From CAWGHZ01 sp963822575 (GTDB lineage Bacteria; Pseudomonadota; Alphaproteobacteria; MPNO01; DASWLB01): 64,000 bases of DNA. Each line of letters starts with the position of its first letter. Positions within the stretch are counted from its first letter, which is position 1. Below the pieces are notes generated by a model. The model worked only from the letters and a program-made list of their open reading frames with translations. It had not been told where the DNA came from and ran no database searches. The stretch spans positions 1,116,001 through 1,180,000 of the forward strand of contig CAWGHZ010000007.1 of the NCBI GenBank assembly GCA_963822575.1, written 5' to 3'. A program made the position numbers and the translations under genes. This document shows, piece by piece, positions 51,527-60,174 of this stretch.

Positions 51527-52621
51527 CTATCGGTACCCCACGCTCTGGCGGTCGATCGCGACGGACTTGACCAGCGCGTGGACGCGCCGCCCCGGCGCGA
51601 TCCCCAGATCGTGGGCCGAGCGTCGTGTGATCCGCGCCCATAGCGGCACGCCGATATCGAGCCGGACGTCGAGCTGCGGTCCGACCGCATCGTCGAAATC
51701 TGTGCCGATCTCGGTGACGGTCCCCTCGAACATGTTCAGCACGCTGATGTCGATCGGCCGTGCGAGGGCGAGCGACACGTCGCGCGCGCGGATGCGGACG
51801 CGGACCTCGGTGCCCTCCGGCAGGTCGAGGCGCGTGACGCGCAGAATGCCGCTCGCAAAGGCGAGGTGGGTCAGGCCGAATTCGGGATCGCCGCCAGCGA
51901 CGCGCGCCGCGATCACCGCGCCCGCCTCGTAGCGTCCGGTGAGCGGACGAAGGTCGAGCCGACTCAACAGCTCCTCCACCTGTCCGGTCGCGGCGATGCG
52001 GCCATCCGACACCAGCACCAACGTGTCGGCAAGGCGGATCACCTCCTCCATCGCATGGCTGACATAAACGATGGGGATCGCGAAGTTCGCGCGCAGCAAT
52101 TCGATGAAGGACAGGATCTCATGGCGGCGCGGTGCGTCGAGGCTGGCCAGCGGCTCGTCCATCAGGAGAACGCGCGGGTTCGCCAGAAGGGCGCGCCCGA
52201 TGGCGATGCGCTGCCGCTCGCCACCGGAAAGCTGGTGCGGACGGCGGTGCAGGAGATGCTCGATGCCGAGCACGCCGACCACCTCGTCGAACGCGATGCG
52301 GCCCGCGCGCGGGGCACGGCGCCGCCCGTATTCGAGGTTCGCCCGGACGCCGAGATGGGGCAGGAGCCGCGCTTCCTGGAACACGTAGCCGATGCGTCGC
52401 CGCTCGGGCGGCACGTCGATCCCCGCGGCGCGGTCGAACAACGTCTCGCCGCCCACCACGATCCGGCCGGCGTCGGGGGTGAGCAGCCCGGCTAGCATGT
52501 TGACGATGGAGGTCTTGCCGCTGCCCGACCGGCCGAAGAGCGCCGTCACGCCTGCGCCGGCGGCGAAGTCTGCCGCGATCTCGAATCCGCCGAGGCGGCG
52601 CGCGACGTCGACCTCAAGCAT
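51527..52621 (-). CDS. modC: Molybdate ABC transporter ATP-binding protein
   Basis: 364 residues. Walker A GRSGSGKT is at residues 30-37, and the signature LSGGERQRIAIGRAL and Walker B LLMDEPLASLD are present. The C-terminal TOBE/Mop domains (after residue ~240) bind oxyanion and distinguish ModC. Overlaps modB by 8 bp. Mo supply suits the cox-type enzymes encoded at the left end. Confidence 0.93.
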   Translation of the reverse strand: MLEVDVARRLGGFEIAADFAAGAGVTALFGRSGSGKTSIVNMLAGLLTPDAGRIVVGGETLFDRAAGIDVPPERRRIGYVFQEARLLPHLGVRANLEYGRRRAPRAGRIAFDEVVGVLGIEHLLHRRPHQLSGGERQRIAIGRALLANPRVLLMDEPLASLDAPRRHEILSFIELLRANFAIPIVYVSHAMEEVIRLADTLVLVSDGRIAATGQVEELLSRLDLRPLTGRYEAGAVIAARVAGGDPEFGLTHLAFASGILRVTRLDLPEGTEVRVRIRARDVSLALARPIDISVLNMFEGTVTEIGTDFDDAVGPQLDVRLDIGVPLWARITRRSAHDLGIAPGRRVHALVKSVAIDRQSVGYR

Positions 52622-53318
52622 GCTCGGCGCCTCGGATACGCAGCGCGACGCGCCGGGCGATCAGCTCGGACGCCAGCAGCGCGGCTAGCGCGACGAGGAT
52701 GGCGATTGCGACGAGCCGCGCCGCGGCCGCCTCGCCGCCCGGCGTCTGGATCAGGGTGTAGAGCGCAATGGGAATGGTCCGCGTCTCGCCCGGGATGGCG
52801 GAGACGAAGGTGATGGTGGCGCCGAACTCGCCGAGGGCGCGGGCGAAGGCAAGGATCGTCCCGGTAAGCACGCCGGGCAGCGCGAGCGGCAAGGTCACCG
52901 TCAGGAACACGTCGGCCGGCCCGGCGCCCAGTGTACGCGCCGCGGCCTCGATACCGCGGTCGACCTCCTCCAACGACAGGCGGATCGCGCGCACCATCAG
53001 CGGGAACGCCATCACCGCCGCCGCCACCGCAGCGCCCTTCCAATCGAAGGCGAGGGTGATCCCGAGCGCGTCATGCAGCCACGCCCCGACGAGTCCGCGC
53101 CGTCCCAACAGGACCAGCAGCAGGTAGCCGACCACCACCGGCGGTATGACGAGCGGCAGATGCACCACCCCGTCCACCACCCCGCGTCCCGGAAATCGCC
53201 GCCGCGCCAGCAACCACGCCACCGCGACGCCGAACGGCAGGCTCGCGAGCACGGCCACGAGCGAAACGCGCAGGCTGAGCGACAGCGCCTCGATCTCGAT
53301 CGGCGTCAGGCCGGGCAT
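52614..53318 (-). CDS. modB: Molybdate ABC transporter permease
   Basis: 234 residues and about five membrane segments. The EAA loop reads IEAAARTLGAGPADVF, and the C-terminal region FARALGEFGATITFVS is typical of ModB. The periplasmic binding protein gene modA is not upstream as usual; a ModE-type operator lies 27 bases from the start instead. The ATG at 53316-53318 has a modest GGGACG site. Confidence 0.92.
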   Translation of the reverse strand: MPGLTPIEIEALSLSLRVSLVAVLASLPFGVAVAWLLARRRFPGRGVVDGVVHLPLVIPPVVVGYLLLVLLGRRGLVGAWLHDALGITLAFDWKGAAVAAAVMAFPLMVRAIRLSLEEVDRGIEAAARTLGAGPADVFLTVTLPLALPGVLTGTILAFARALGEFGATITFVSAIPGETRTIPIALYTLIQTPGGEAAAARLVAIAILVALAALLASELIARRVALRIRGAEHA

Positions 53319-53344
53319 GCGGCGTCCCGCGATTGCAGCGTCCT

Positions 53345-53370
53345 GCGCTATATACCAGTAAACATAACGA
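53345..53370 (-). promoter_or_regulatory. ModE-type operator in front of modBC
   Basis: On the minus strand this reads TCGTTATGTT, six bases, TATATAGCGC. The Escherichia coli ModE consensus is TCGxTATATA, six bases, TATATAxCGA. The right half matches 9 of 10 positions and the left half 8 of 10. It lies 27 bases upstream of the modB ATG, covering the likely promoter. Repression of modBC when molybdate is plentiful is inferred. Confidence 0.8.
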
Positions 53371-53424
53371 CTGTGGCAATACGCTTCCGGGCGGCTTGAA
53401 ATCCGGGAGCTCGCGCGCGCCGCG

Positions 53425-53790
53425 TCAATCCTGGACCGGTACCAGCTTTCCGTCGCGGTAGGCGGTGAAGAAGCAGGTCGGCTGGCCCGTGTGGCAGGCC
53501 GGGCCGGTCTGGTCGACGCGCACCAGGACCGTGTCGTTGTCGCAGTCGATGCGGAACTCGACCAGCGCCTGGGTGTGCCCCGAGCTCTCGCCCTTGCGCC
53601 ACAGCGCCTGGCGCGAGCGCGACCAGTAATGTACCTGCCCGGTGGCGAGCGTCCGCGCCACCGCCTCACGGTCCATCCAGGCGAGCATCAGCACGGCGCC
53701 GGACGCGGCGTCCTGGGCAATGGCGGGCACGAGTCCGCGCGCGTCGAACGCGATCCGGTCGATGAGCGCGGCGACGCCGGCCTCAGCCAT
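53425..53790 (-). CDS. hisI: Phosphoribosyl-AMP cyclohydrolase
   Basis: 121 residues. The conserved blocks LMLAWMDREAV, YWSRSRQALWRKGESSG and the zinc Cys cluster (DCDNDT...CHTGQPTC) are complete. It opens the adenine ring in histidine synthesis. It overlaps the 3' end of metC by 8 bp. No other his gene is nearby, as is common for this enzyme. Confidence 0.96.
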   Translation of the reverse strand: MAEAGVAALIDRIAFDARGLVPAIAQDAASGAVLMLAWMDREAVARTLATGQVHYWSRSRQALWRKGESSGHTQALVEFRIDCDNDTVLVRVDQTGPACHTGQPTCFFTAYRDGKLVPVQD

Positions 53791-54973
53791 TCTTCAGCCT
53801 TTCGAAGCCCCGCTCCAGGTCGGCGATCAGGTCGGATGGGTCCTCGAGCCCGGCATGGACACGCAGCAGCGGTCCGGCTTCGTCCCACGTCGTCGCGGTA
53901 CGCATGTGCGACGGGTCCTGCGGCAGGATCAGGCTCTCGTAGCCGCCCCAGCTCGCTCCCATGCCGTAGAGCTCGAGCCCGTCCAGCAGGGCGGCGAGCT
54001 GCACCTCCGTCACCGGCGGCTTGAGGACGAAGCTGAACAGGCCGGACGCGCCGGTGAAGTCGCGCCGCCAGAGCGCGTAGCCGGGGTCGGTCTCCAGCGC
54101 CGGGTGAATCACGCGCGACACTTCCGGGCGGGTTGCGAGCCAGCGTGCGAGCGCCAGGCCGGTTGCGTGATGGCGCTCCATTCGGACGCGGATGGTCCTG
54201 AGCCCGCGCAAGGCAAGGTAGGCGTCATCCGGCCCCGACGGTGCGCCGAGATCGGACACGGCTTGGCGTACGCGCGTCCACAGCGCCTCGGTCGTGGTGA
54301 CGGTGCCCATCATCAGGTCGGAATGGCCGCCGATATACTTCGTGCCAGCCTGCACCGAAACGTCGACGCCGTGCGCGAACGGCTTGTAGAACAGGCCGCC
54401 CGACCAGGTGTTGTCCATGATGACTGCAGCGCCGCCGCCGTGCGCCGCCTGGGCGATGGCCGGGATGTCCTGCATCTCGAAGGTCTGGGAGCCGGGAGAC
54501 TCGGTGTAGACGACCTTGGTGTTGGGGCGCATGAGCTCGGCGAGCCCGGCACCGACGGTCGGGGCGTAATAGGTGGTCTCGACCCCGAAGCGCTTTAGGA
54601 ACGCGTCGCAGAAGCGCCGCGCCGGGCCATAGACCGAGTCGACCATCAGCACATGGTCGCCCGACTGCACGAAGGCGAGGATGGCCGCGTTGATCGCGGC
54701 GAGGCCCGAGCCCACCGTGACGCAGCGATAGCCGCCCTCCAGCGCCGCGACCGCCTCCTCCAGCGCCGCCTGAGTCGGCGTACCCTGGCGGCCGTAGGTG
54801 AAGACGCCCTTGTCGAAGCGCCGCGCCCGGCGCGCGCGGAGGTCGGCCAGGGTCGGCGCCAGGATGGTCGAGGCGTGATAGACGGGCGGGTTGACGATGC
54901 CGTGGTTCTCGCGCGGATTGGCGCCCGCGTGCACGATCACGGTGTCTTCCTTGAAGCGGTCCTTGTCGGTCAC
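53783..54973 (-). CDS. metC: Cystathionine beta-lyase
   Basis: 396 residues, Cys/Met-metabolism PLP enzyme. The PLP-Lys motif is GTKYIGGHSDLMMG, and the Tyr-containing TYGRQGTPT and GSGLAAI loops are present; the C-terminal ASWGGYESL is typical of MetC. It splits cystathionine to homocysteine. The GTG at 54971-54973 has a GGGGAAT site. Precedes hisI in a two-gene unit. Confidence 0.9.
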   Translation of the reverse strand: MTDKDRFKEDTVIVHAGANPRENHGIVNPPVYHASTILAPTLADLRARRARRFDKGVFTYGRQGTPTQAALEEAVAALEGGYRCVTVGSGLAAINAAILAFVQSGDHVLMVDSVYGPARRFCDAFLKRFGVETTYYAPTVGAGLAELMRPNTKVVYTESPGSQTFEMQDIPAIAQAAHGGGAAVIMDNTWSGGLFYKPFAHGVDVSVQAGTKYIGGHSDLMMGTVTTTEALWTRVRQAVSDLGAPSGPDDAYLALRGLRTIRVRMERHHATGLALARWLATRPEVSRVIHPALETDPGYALWRRDFTGASGLFSFVLKPPVTEVQLAALLDGLELYGMGASWGGYESLILPQDPSHMRTATTWDEAGPLLRVHAGLEDPSDLIADLERGFERLKNG

Positions 54974-55112
54974 GGCAATTCCCCGGCAACGCGAGCGGGT
55001 TCGGTATCTATCACCCTGCGTGCGTGCGCGCCAGAATTTCACCCGCCTTGATGAGGCGGACGGGCCGGCCTATCTATGCCGGGGCCGGGCTCCGGCCCGG
55101 CGAGGGAGCAAG

Positions 55113-55364
55113 ATGACTCCGCACCTCAGCGCGGGCATGATCGTCCGCCTTCTGATCCTCTGCCTGATCGTCGGGTTCCTGGTGCATGCCTTCGGCTTCG
55201 CGCCGCTCGATTTCTGGCGGGCCCTGCGCGACGCGCTCGACTGGGGGTGGGAGCACAGCATGCTCGTGGTGCACAGGGCGGTCGAATACATCGTGCTGGG
55301 CGCGGCGATCGTGCTGCCCATCGCCGTCGTGGTCTATGGCTGGCGCTGGTTGCGGGGGCGGTAG
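55113..55364 (+). CDS. Small two-pass membrane protein of unknown function
   Basis: 83 residues with two hydrophobic segments (MIVRLLILCLIVGFLVHAFG and EYIVLGAAIVLPIAVVVYGW) joined by an amphipathic region with several Trp. A GAGGGAG site precedes the ATG. It converges on sseA with no gap: the stop codons abut at 55364/55365. No function is known to me. Confidence 0.6.
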   Translation: MTPHLSAGMIVRLLILCLIVGFLVHAFGFAPLDFWRALRDALDWGWEHSMLVVHRAVEYIVLGAAIVLPIAVVVYGWRWLRGR

Positions 55365-56210
55365 CTACTTCTCCACCGGCACGTCGGGGCGCGTGCCCCA
55401 TTCCGACCAGGAGCCGTCATAGACCGCGTACCTGTCCTGCCCGATCAGGTGCAGCCCGAGGGCGAGCACCGAGGCGGTGACGCCCGAACCGCAACTCGTC
55501 ACCACCGGGCGCGAGAGGTCCACGCCGGCGGCCTTGAACTTGGCGGCAAGCGCGTCGGCGTCGGCCATGGTCTTTGTGTCCGGGTCGAGCAGGTCGGTAT
55601 AGGGCAGGCTCAAGCTGCCGGGGATATGGCCGGGCCGCGACCCGGCCCGCGGCTCGGGCTCTGTGCCGCGGAAGCGGCCAGCCGAGCGCGCGTCCAGCAC
55701 CTGCTCGGCCTTGCTGCCGAGGTTGGCCTTGAGTTGGTCGAGCGAGCGCACCAGCGTGGGTTGCGGCGTCGCCCGATAGGTGGCCGGTTTGGGCGATGCG
55801 GTCCCGGCCTCGGTCGGGCGGCCCTCGGCCAGCCACTTCTTGAGGCCGCCGTCGAGCACCGACACCTTCTCGTGGCCGAAGAAGCGGAACTCCCACCACA
55901 CGCGCGCGGCCGTCTGCAGCCCGAACCGATCGTAGACGACGACGTGGCCCGCGTTCGAGACACCCATCGCGCCGGCCTTCTCGGCGAAAAGCGCAGCCGA
56001 GGGCAGCATGTGGGGCAGGGGGTTCGTCTTGTCGCACACATCGTCGATGTCGAAGAACACCGCGCCCGGGATGTGCGACTTCTCGTATTCGGTGCGCCCG
56101 TCGCCCTCGCCGAGGAACCAGGTGCCGTCGAGCACCACGACGTTCGGGTCGTCGAGGTGCGCGGCCAGCCATTCGGTCGAAACCAGCGCGTCGGGATGGG
56201 CGTAGGTCAT
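55365..56210 (-). CDS. sseA: 3-mercaptopyruvate sulfurtransferase
   Basis: 281 residues, two rhodanese domains. The active Cys240 is in CGSGVTA, the 3-MST signature, rather than the CRKGVT of thiosulfate sulfurtransferases. It transfers sulfur from 3-mercaptopyruvate. The ATG at 56208-56210 overlaps the stop of the cysteine synthase gene upstream, so a sulfur operon is formed. Confidence 0.92.
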   Translation of the reverse strand: MTYAHPDALVSTEWLAAHLDDPNVVVLDGTWFLGEGDGRTEYEKSHIPGAVFFDIDDVCDKTNPLPHMLPSAALFAEKAGAMGVSNAGHVVVYDRFGLQTAARVWWEFRFFGHEKVSVLDGGLKKWLAEGRPTEAGTASPKPATYRATPQPTLVRSLDQLKANLGSKAEQVLDARSAGRFRGTEPEPRAGSRPGHIPGSLSLPYTDLLDPDTKTMADADALAAKFKAAGVDLSRPVVTSCGSGVTASVLALGLHLIGQDRYAVYDGSWSEWGTRPDVPVEK

Positions 56211-57211
56211 TTGTCCAGCCAGTCGGGAACGGGAAGGTTCTTCTCGCGCAGGAACGTGGGGTTGAACATCTTCGACATGTAGCGCGTGCCGTAATCGGCA
56301 AGGATGGTCACGATGGTATGGCCCGGCCCGAGCTCCTTCGCAAGGCGGATCGCGCCCGCCACGTTGATGCCGGTCGAGCCGCCCAGGCACAGCCCCTCGT
56401 ATTTCAGCATGTCGAAAATGATCGGCAGCGCCTCGGTGTCGGGGATCTGGTAGGGAATGTCGATCGGCGCGCCTTCCAGGTTCTTGGTGATGCGACCCTG
56501 GCCGATGCCCTCGGTGATCGAACTGCCCTCGGCCTTGAGCTGGCCGTTCTTGTAGTAGTTGTAGAGCGCGGCGCCCATCGGGTCGGCGAGCGCGATCTTG
56601 ATGTCAGGGTTCCGCTCCTTCAGGAACATGGCGCAGCCGGCAAGCGTGCCTCCAGTGCCGACCGAGCAGGCGAACCCGTCCACCTTGCCGCCCGTCTGCT
56701 CCCAGATTTCCGGGCCGGTGCCGCGGTAGTGCGCCTCGCGGTTGGCGACGTTGTCGAACTGCATCGCCCAGACTGCGCCGTTCGGCTCGGTCTTCGCCAG
56801 CTCCTCGGCGAGGCGGCCGGAGACATGGACGTAGTTGCCGGGGTCGCGGTAGGGCACCGCCGGCACCTCGCGCAGATCGGCGCCGCACAGCCGCAGCATG
56901 TCCTTCTTTTCCTGCGATTGGGTCTCCGGGATGACGATCACCGTGCGGTAGCCGCGCGCGTTGGCGACGAGAGCGAGTCCGATACCGGTATTGCCCGCCG
57001 TGCCCTCGACGATCACCCCGCCGGGGCGCAGCACGCCGCGCTTCTCGGCGTCGAGCACGATATACAGGGCAGCCCTGTCTTTTACCGAGCTGCCCGGGTT
57101 GAGAAACTCGGCCTTTCCCAGGATTTCACAGCCCGTCTGCTCCGAGGCCCGGTTGAGGCGGATCAGCGGCGTATTCCCGATGGTTCCGATAAAGCCGTCG
57201 CGGACGTCCAT
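56207..57211 (-). CDS. cysK: Cysteine synthase A
   Basis: 334 residues. The PLP-Lys motif NPGSSVKDRAAL and the phosphate-binding GTAGNTGIGLA loop are intact, and YGTRYMSKMF is near the C-terminus. It makes cysteine from O-acetylserine and sulfide. The family also includes cystathionine beta-synthase-like members; the length supports CysK. Coupled to the sulfurtransferase. Confidence 0.9.
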   Translation of the reverse strand: MDVRDGFIGTIGNTPLIRLNRASEQTGCEILGKAEFLNPGSSVKDRAALYIVLDAEKRGVLRPGGVIVEGTAGNTGIGLALVANARGYRTVIVIPETQSQEKKDMLRLCGADLREVPAVPYRDPGNYVHVSGRLAEELAKTEPNGAVWAMQFDNVANREAHYRGTGPEIWEQTGGKVDGFACSVGTGGTLAGCAMFLKERNPDIKIALADPMGAALYNYYKNGQLKAEGSSITEGIGQGRITKNLEGAPIDIPYQIPDTEALPIIFDMLKYEGLCLGGSTGINVAGAIRLAKELGPGHTIVTILADYGTRYMSKMFNPTFLREKNLPVPDWLDK

Positions 57212-57258
57212 GGACCCTCCTTGGCCGGCGGGGAGACTAGCGGGCGGGCCGGTTTCGA

Positions 57259-57858
57259 TCAACGCCACCGCGCGCGAAGCATTTCACGATTGAGCGCGAG
57301 CCATTGCAGCGCGACGATCGAGATCATGTTGGCGATCTCGCCCCGCCCCAGCAAGGCCATCGCCTCGTCGAAGCCCAGCGAAAAGGCCCGGATGTCTTCG
57401 CCCTCGTGGTCGAGCCCGTGGATGCCGCCGGCGCCGGCGGAATCGGCCCGACCGCAATAGATGGCGACGCGCTCGGTCAGGACGCCGGGGCTCGCCAGCC
57501 CCTCGCAGGCCGGCACCAGCTCGCCGAGCGCGAGTCCGGCCTCCTCCATCGCCTCGCGCCGCGCGACCTCCTCGGCAGTCTCGCCGACGTCGACGATGCC
57601 GGCAACGATCTCGATCATCCAGGGCGCGACGCCCGCCGCCAGCGCGCCGGGCCGGAACTGCTCGATCAGAACGACCGCGTCGCGCACGGGATCGTAGGGC
57701 AGGACGGCCACCGCGCGGCCGCGCTCGATCACCTCGCGCGTGAGCGCCTTGCCCCAGCCGCCTGCGAACAGCCGGTGACGCAGCTTAAGCTCGTCGATCC
57801 GGCAGTAGCCCGAGTAGACGGTGCGCCGGGCGATGATTTCGACGTCGGATGCGTCCAT
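57259..57858 (-). CDS. nudF: ADP-ribose pyrophosphatase (Nudix)
   Basis: 199 residues. The Nudix box GxxxxxEx7REUxEExGU is present as GIVDVGETAEEVARREAMEEAG. Start and end resemble NudF (DVEIIARRTVYSGY, SIVALQWLALNRE). It hydrolyses ADP-ribose. The ATG at 57856-57858 has GAGG five bases upstream; a GTG at 57879 is the alternative. Confidence 0.92.
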   Translation of the reverse strand: MDASDVEIIARRTVYSGYCRIDELKLRHRLFAGGWGKALTREVIERGRAVAVLPYDPVRDAVVLIEQFRPGALAAGVAPWMIEIVAGIVDVGETAEEVARREAMEEAGLALGELVPACEGLASPGVLTERVAIYCGRADSAGAGGIHGLDHEGEDIRAFSLGFDEAMALLGRGEIANMISIVALQWLALNREMLRARWR

Positions 57859-57951
57859 CTCTGCCTCATCGTGTTGCACGTTTCGAGATAGCGCGCCCGG
57901 CCCGAAATGTCATTTCATAGGGGTGGGCGAAGCTCGGCAGCGGAGGAGACG

Positions 57952-58428
57952 ATGGAGGACGCGGTCACGGTCGCGGAGAACGGGCAGGGACGCTACGCCC
58001 AGGACGTCACGGTCGGGCGCCACCTTTTGCATGCGGACGAGCCGGAACGCATGGGCGGGGCCGACACCGGCCCGTCGCCCTACCAGCTCCTCGCCGCCGC
58101 GCTCGGGGCCTGCACCTCGATGACCTTGCGCATGTACGCCGACCGCAAGGGCTGGCCGCTTGCGCATGTTACCGTGCGGGTGAGCCATGCCAAGATTCAC
58201 GCCGCCGACTGCGCCGAGTGCGAGACGCGCGAGGGGCTGGTCGACGAATTCCAGCGCGAGATCGTGCTCGCCGGTGCGCTCGATGCCGACCAGATCGCCG
58301 GCCTCACAGAGATCGCCGACCGCTGCCCGGTGCACCGCACGCTGCATTCCGAGGTGGTGGTGCGCACCACGCTCACGAGCGGGTCAGCTCCAGAACCGGC
58401 CGGTGGCGGCAATGGGGATCAGGATTAG
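57952..58428 (+). CDS. OsmC/Ohr-family protein
   Basis: 158 residues. The OsmC reactive Cys pair is in GACTSMTLRMYADRKGW and DRCPVHRTL. Members reduce organic hydroperoxides or act on other thiol-dependent targets. A GGAGGAG site precedes the ATG. The 3' end overlaps the facing CopD-like gene by 45 bp, with a loose Gly/Pro-rich tail. Confidence 0.85.
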   Translation: MEDAVTVAENGQGRYAQDVTVGRHLLHADEPERMGGADTGPSPYQLLAAALGACTSMTLRMYADRKGWPLAHVTVRVSHAKIHAADCAECETREGLVDEFQREIVLAGALDADQIAGLTEIADRCPVHRTLHSEVVVRTTLTSGSAPEPAGGGNGDQD

Positions 58429-58851
58429 GCCGATCGTCAGGTTGATCGTCACGATCAGCCGGATGCCGTTCAGCGCCTTCGCCGCCGACGGAATGTCGTT
58501 GGCTGCGACGGCGCGCTTGAACCGGCGGTAGGGTGCGAACCAGAGGTGCAGGTAGAGCAGGATCATGATCCAGCCGAGCCCCTGCATGATGTTCACGTAG
58601 AGCGCCAAATTGGCGAAACCGCCGTACCGCACCGCGACCATCCAGTAGCCGGTCGCGATCAGCAGCACGACGGCGGTCCATACCCAGGCGAAGAATCGGC
58701 GGAACACGCGGTCCCACTGGGCGACGCGCACCGGCGGCTCGAGCGCGCCGGCCGACGGGCGCAGCACAAAATGCGCGAAGAACATGCCGCCCACCCACAC
58801 GACGGCTGAGAGGATGTGGAGCGTAAGCGCCGCGATCGTCTGTCCGACCAT
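58384..58851 (-). CDS. CopD-like integral membrane protein
   Basis: 155 residues with four hydrophobic segments (ALTLHILSAVVWVGGMFFAHF near the N-terminus, ending INLTIGLILIPIAATG). It is of the CopD/DUF2269-like type with a conserved early His. Copper transport is known for CopD, but this short form is only distantly related. Convergent overlap with OsmC. Confidence 0.65.
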   Translation of the reverse strand: MVGQTIAALTLHILSAVVWVGGMFFAHFVLRPSAGALEPPVRVAQWDRVFRRFFAWVWTAVVLLIATGYWMVAVRYGGFANLALYVNIMQGLGWIMILLYLHLWFAPYRRFKRAVAANDIPSAAKALNGIRLIVTINLTIGLILIPIAATGRFWS

Positions 58852-58880
58852 GATGATGATCCCCCTCGTTCCGCCGGCGT

Positions 58881-59402
58881 CTAGCCCTGCGCCTTCTTCG
58901 GGTTCGGGTGGCCGCAATTGGGGCAGGTGCCGTTGGCGACGGTCGAATAGTATTCCTCGAACACCGGCGGCAGGTCGTCCACCAGGCTTTGGAGCTGCAC
59001 CTCGCGCCGGTGGACGCGCGTGTGGCAGTTGGCGCAGTACCACTCGAACGCGTCGATCTCGCCCGGCCGTCGCTTGCGCTCGACCACCAGCCCGACCGAG
59101 CCGGCCGGGCGCTGCGGCGAGTGGCGCGTGTGTGCCGGCAACAGGAAGATGTCGCCAGTGCGGATCGGGATGTCGCGCGGCTTCCCGTCCTCCATGATGC
59201 GCAACACTATGGTGCCCTCGATCTGGTAGAACAGCTCCTCCGCCGGGTCGTCGTGATAGTCGGTGCGCAGGTTCGGCCCGCCGACGACCGTCACCATGAA
59301 CTCGCGGTCCTCCCAGATCTGCGCGTTGCCGACCGGCGGCTTCAGAAGCTCGGCGTGGTCGGCGATCCACTGAGCCAGGTTGAGGGGCGGGGAGACCGGC
59401 AT
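58881..59402 (-). CDS. nbaC: 3-hydroxyanthranilate 3,4-dioxygenase
   Basis: 173 residues, cupin. Iron ligands of the Cupriavidus enzyme (His51, Glu57, His95) correspond to His50, Glu56 and His94 here; the second, rubredoxin-like metal site is complete as Cys123/126 and Cys160/163 (YCANCH, TCPNCG). It opens 3-hydroxyanthranilate to aminocarboxymuconate semialdehyde in tryptophan and 2-nitrobenzoate breakdown. The start shares one base with the stop of the SDR gene upstream. Confidence 0.93.
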   Translation of the reverse strand: MPVSPPLNLAQWIADHAELLKPPVGNAQIWEDREFMVTVVGGPNLRTDYHDDPAEELFYQIEGTIVLRIMEDGKPRDIPIRTGDIFLLPAHTRHSPQRPAGSVGLVVERKRRPGEIDAFEWYCANCHTRVHRREVQLQSLVDDLPPVFEEYYSTVANGTCPNCGHPNPKKAQG

Positions 59403-60163
59403 CAATTCACCTCGCCGCCGTTGATGTTGATGACCTGGCCGGTGATGTGGCCGGCCTCGGGGCCGAGCAGGAAGACGATCATCGGCGCCACGTCCTCGGC
59501 CACGCCGACATGTCCCATCGGGATGATCTTGGCGAGCGCCTCCTTGGTCGCCTCGATGTCGGCGAGCGGGCGGTCGCGGCGGAAGAACGGCGTGTCGAGG
59601 GGCCCCGGCGCCACGCAGTTCGCGCGGATGTTGAGGTGCGCCTTCTCCCGCGCCAGCGACTTGGTGAACGCCATGATCGCGCCCTTCGCGGCGGCGTAAT
59701 GCGCGCCGTTCGGCTGGCCACGCACACCCTGCACCGATGAGGTGGTGACGATGGCGCCGAACTTGCGCTCCATCATCGCAGGCAGCACGGCACGGCAGGC
59801 GTAGAACGTGCCAGCGGCATGGATCTGCATCAGGCTCGCCCAATCGTCGTCGGCGATGTCCTCGACCGCGCGCACGTCGTATACGCCGGCGAGGTTGGCA
59901 AGATAGGCCACGGGGCCGAGCGCCCTCGACGCGGCCGCGACCACCTCGTTCACCTCGGCCGATTTGGCGATGTTGAGCGTATAGGCCTCGGCGCGCCCGT
60001 TGCCCTTGGCGATCTCGGCCGCGACCGATTTGGCGCTCTCGCCATTGATGTCGGCAACCGCGACCGGGGCGCCCCTTTCGGCGAGGCCGAGCGCGGTCAG
60101 CCGTCCCATGCCGCTGCCGCCGCCGATCACCAGCGCCGCACCTTGGTCGAGGTCCTTCATCAT
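59402..60163 (-). CDS. Short-chain dehydrogenase/reductase
   Basis: 253 residues. NAD(P)-binding GGGSGMGR (residues ~14-21), the NLAGV motif and the active-site Ser/Tyr/Lys (SSVQG, HYAAAKG) are present, as is the C-terminal GQVININGG. The preceding Asp (VADINGES) favours NAD(H). Overlaps the dioxygenase start by one base; its step in an aromatic pathway is not known. Confidence 0.85.
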   Translation of the reverse strand: MMKDLDQGAALVIGGGSGMGRLTALGLAERGAPVAVADINGESAKSVAAEIAKGNGRAEAYTLNIAKSAEVNEVVAAASRALGPVAYLANLAGVYDVRAVEDIADDDWASLMQIHAAGTFYACRAVLPAMMERKFGAIVTTSSVQGVRGQPNGAHYAAAKGAIMAFTKSLAREKAHLNIRANCVAPGPLDTPFFRRDRPLADIEATKEALAKIIPMGHVGVAEDVAPMIVFLLGPEAGHITGQVININGGEVN

Positions 60164-60174
60164 GTCGCGCCCTC

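Noticed and set aside
54974..55112. SAM-type riboswitch upstream of metC
   Set aside because: Alphaproteobacterial Met genes often carry SAM-II. No pseudoknot-like arrangement with its conserved sequence was recognised in this 139-bp gap.
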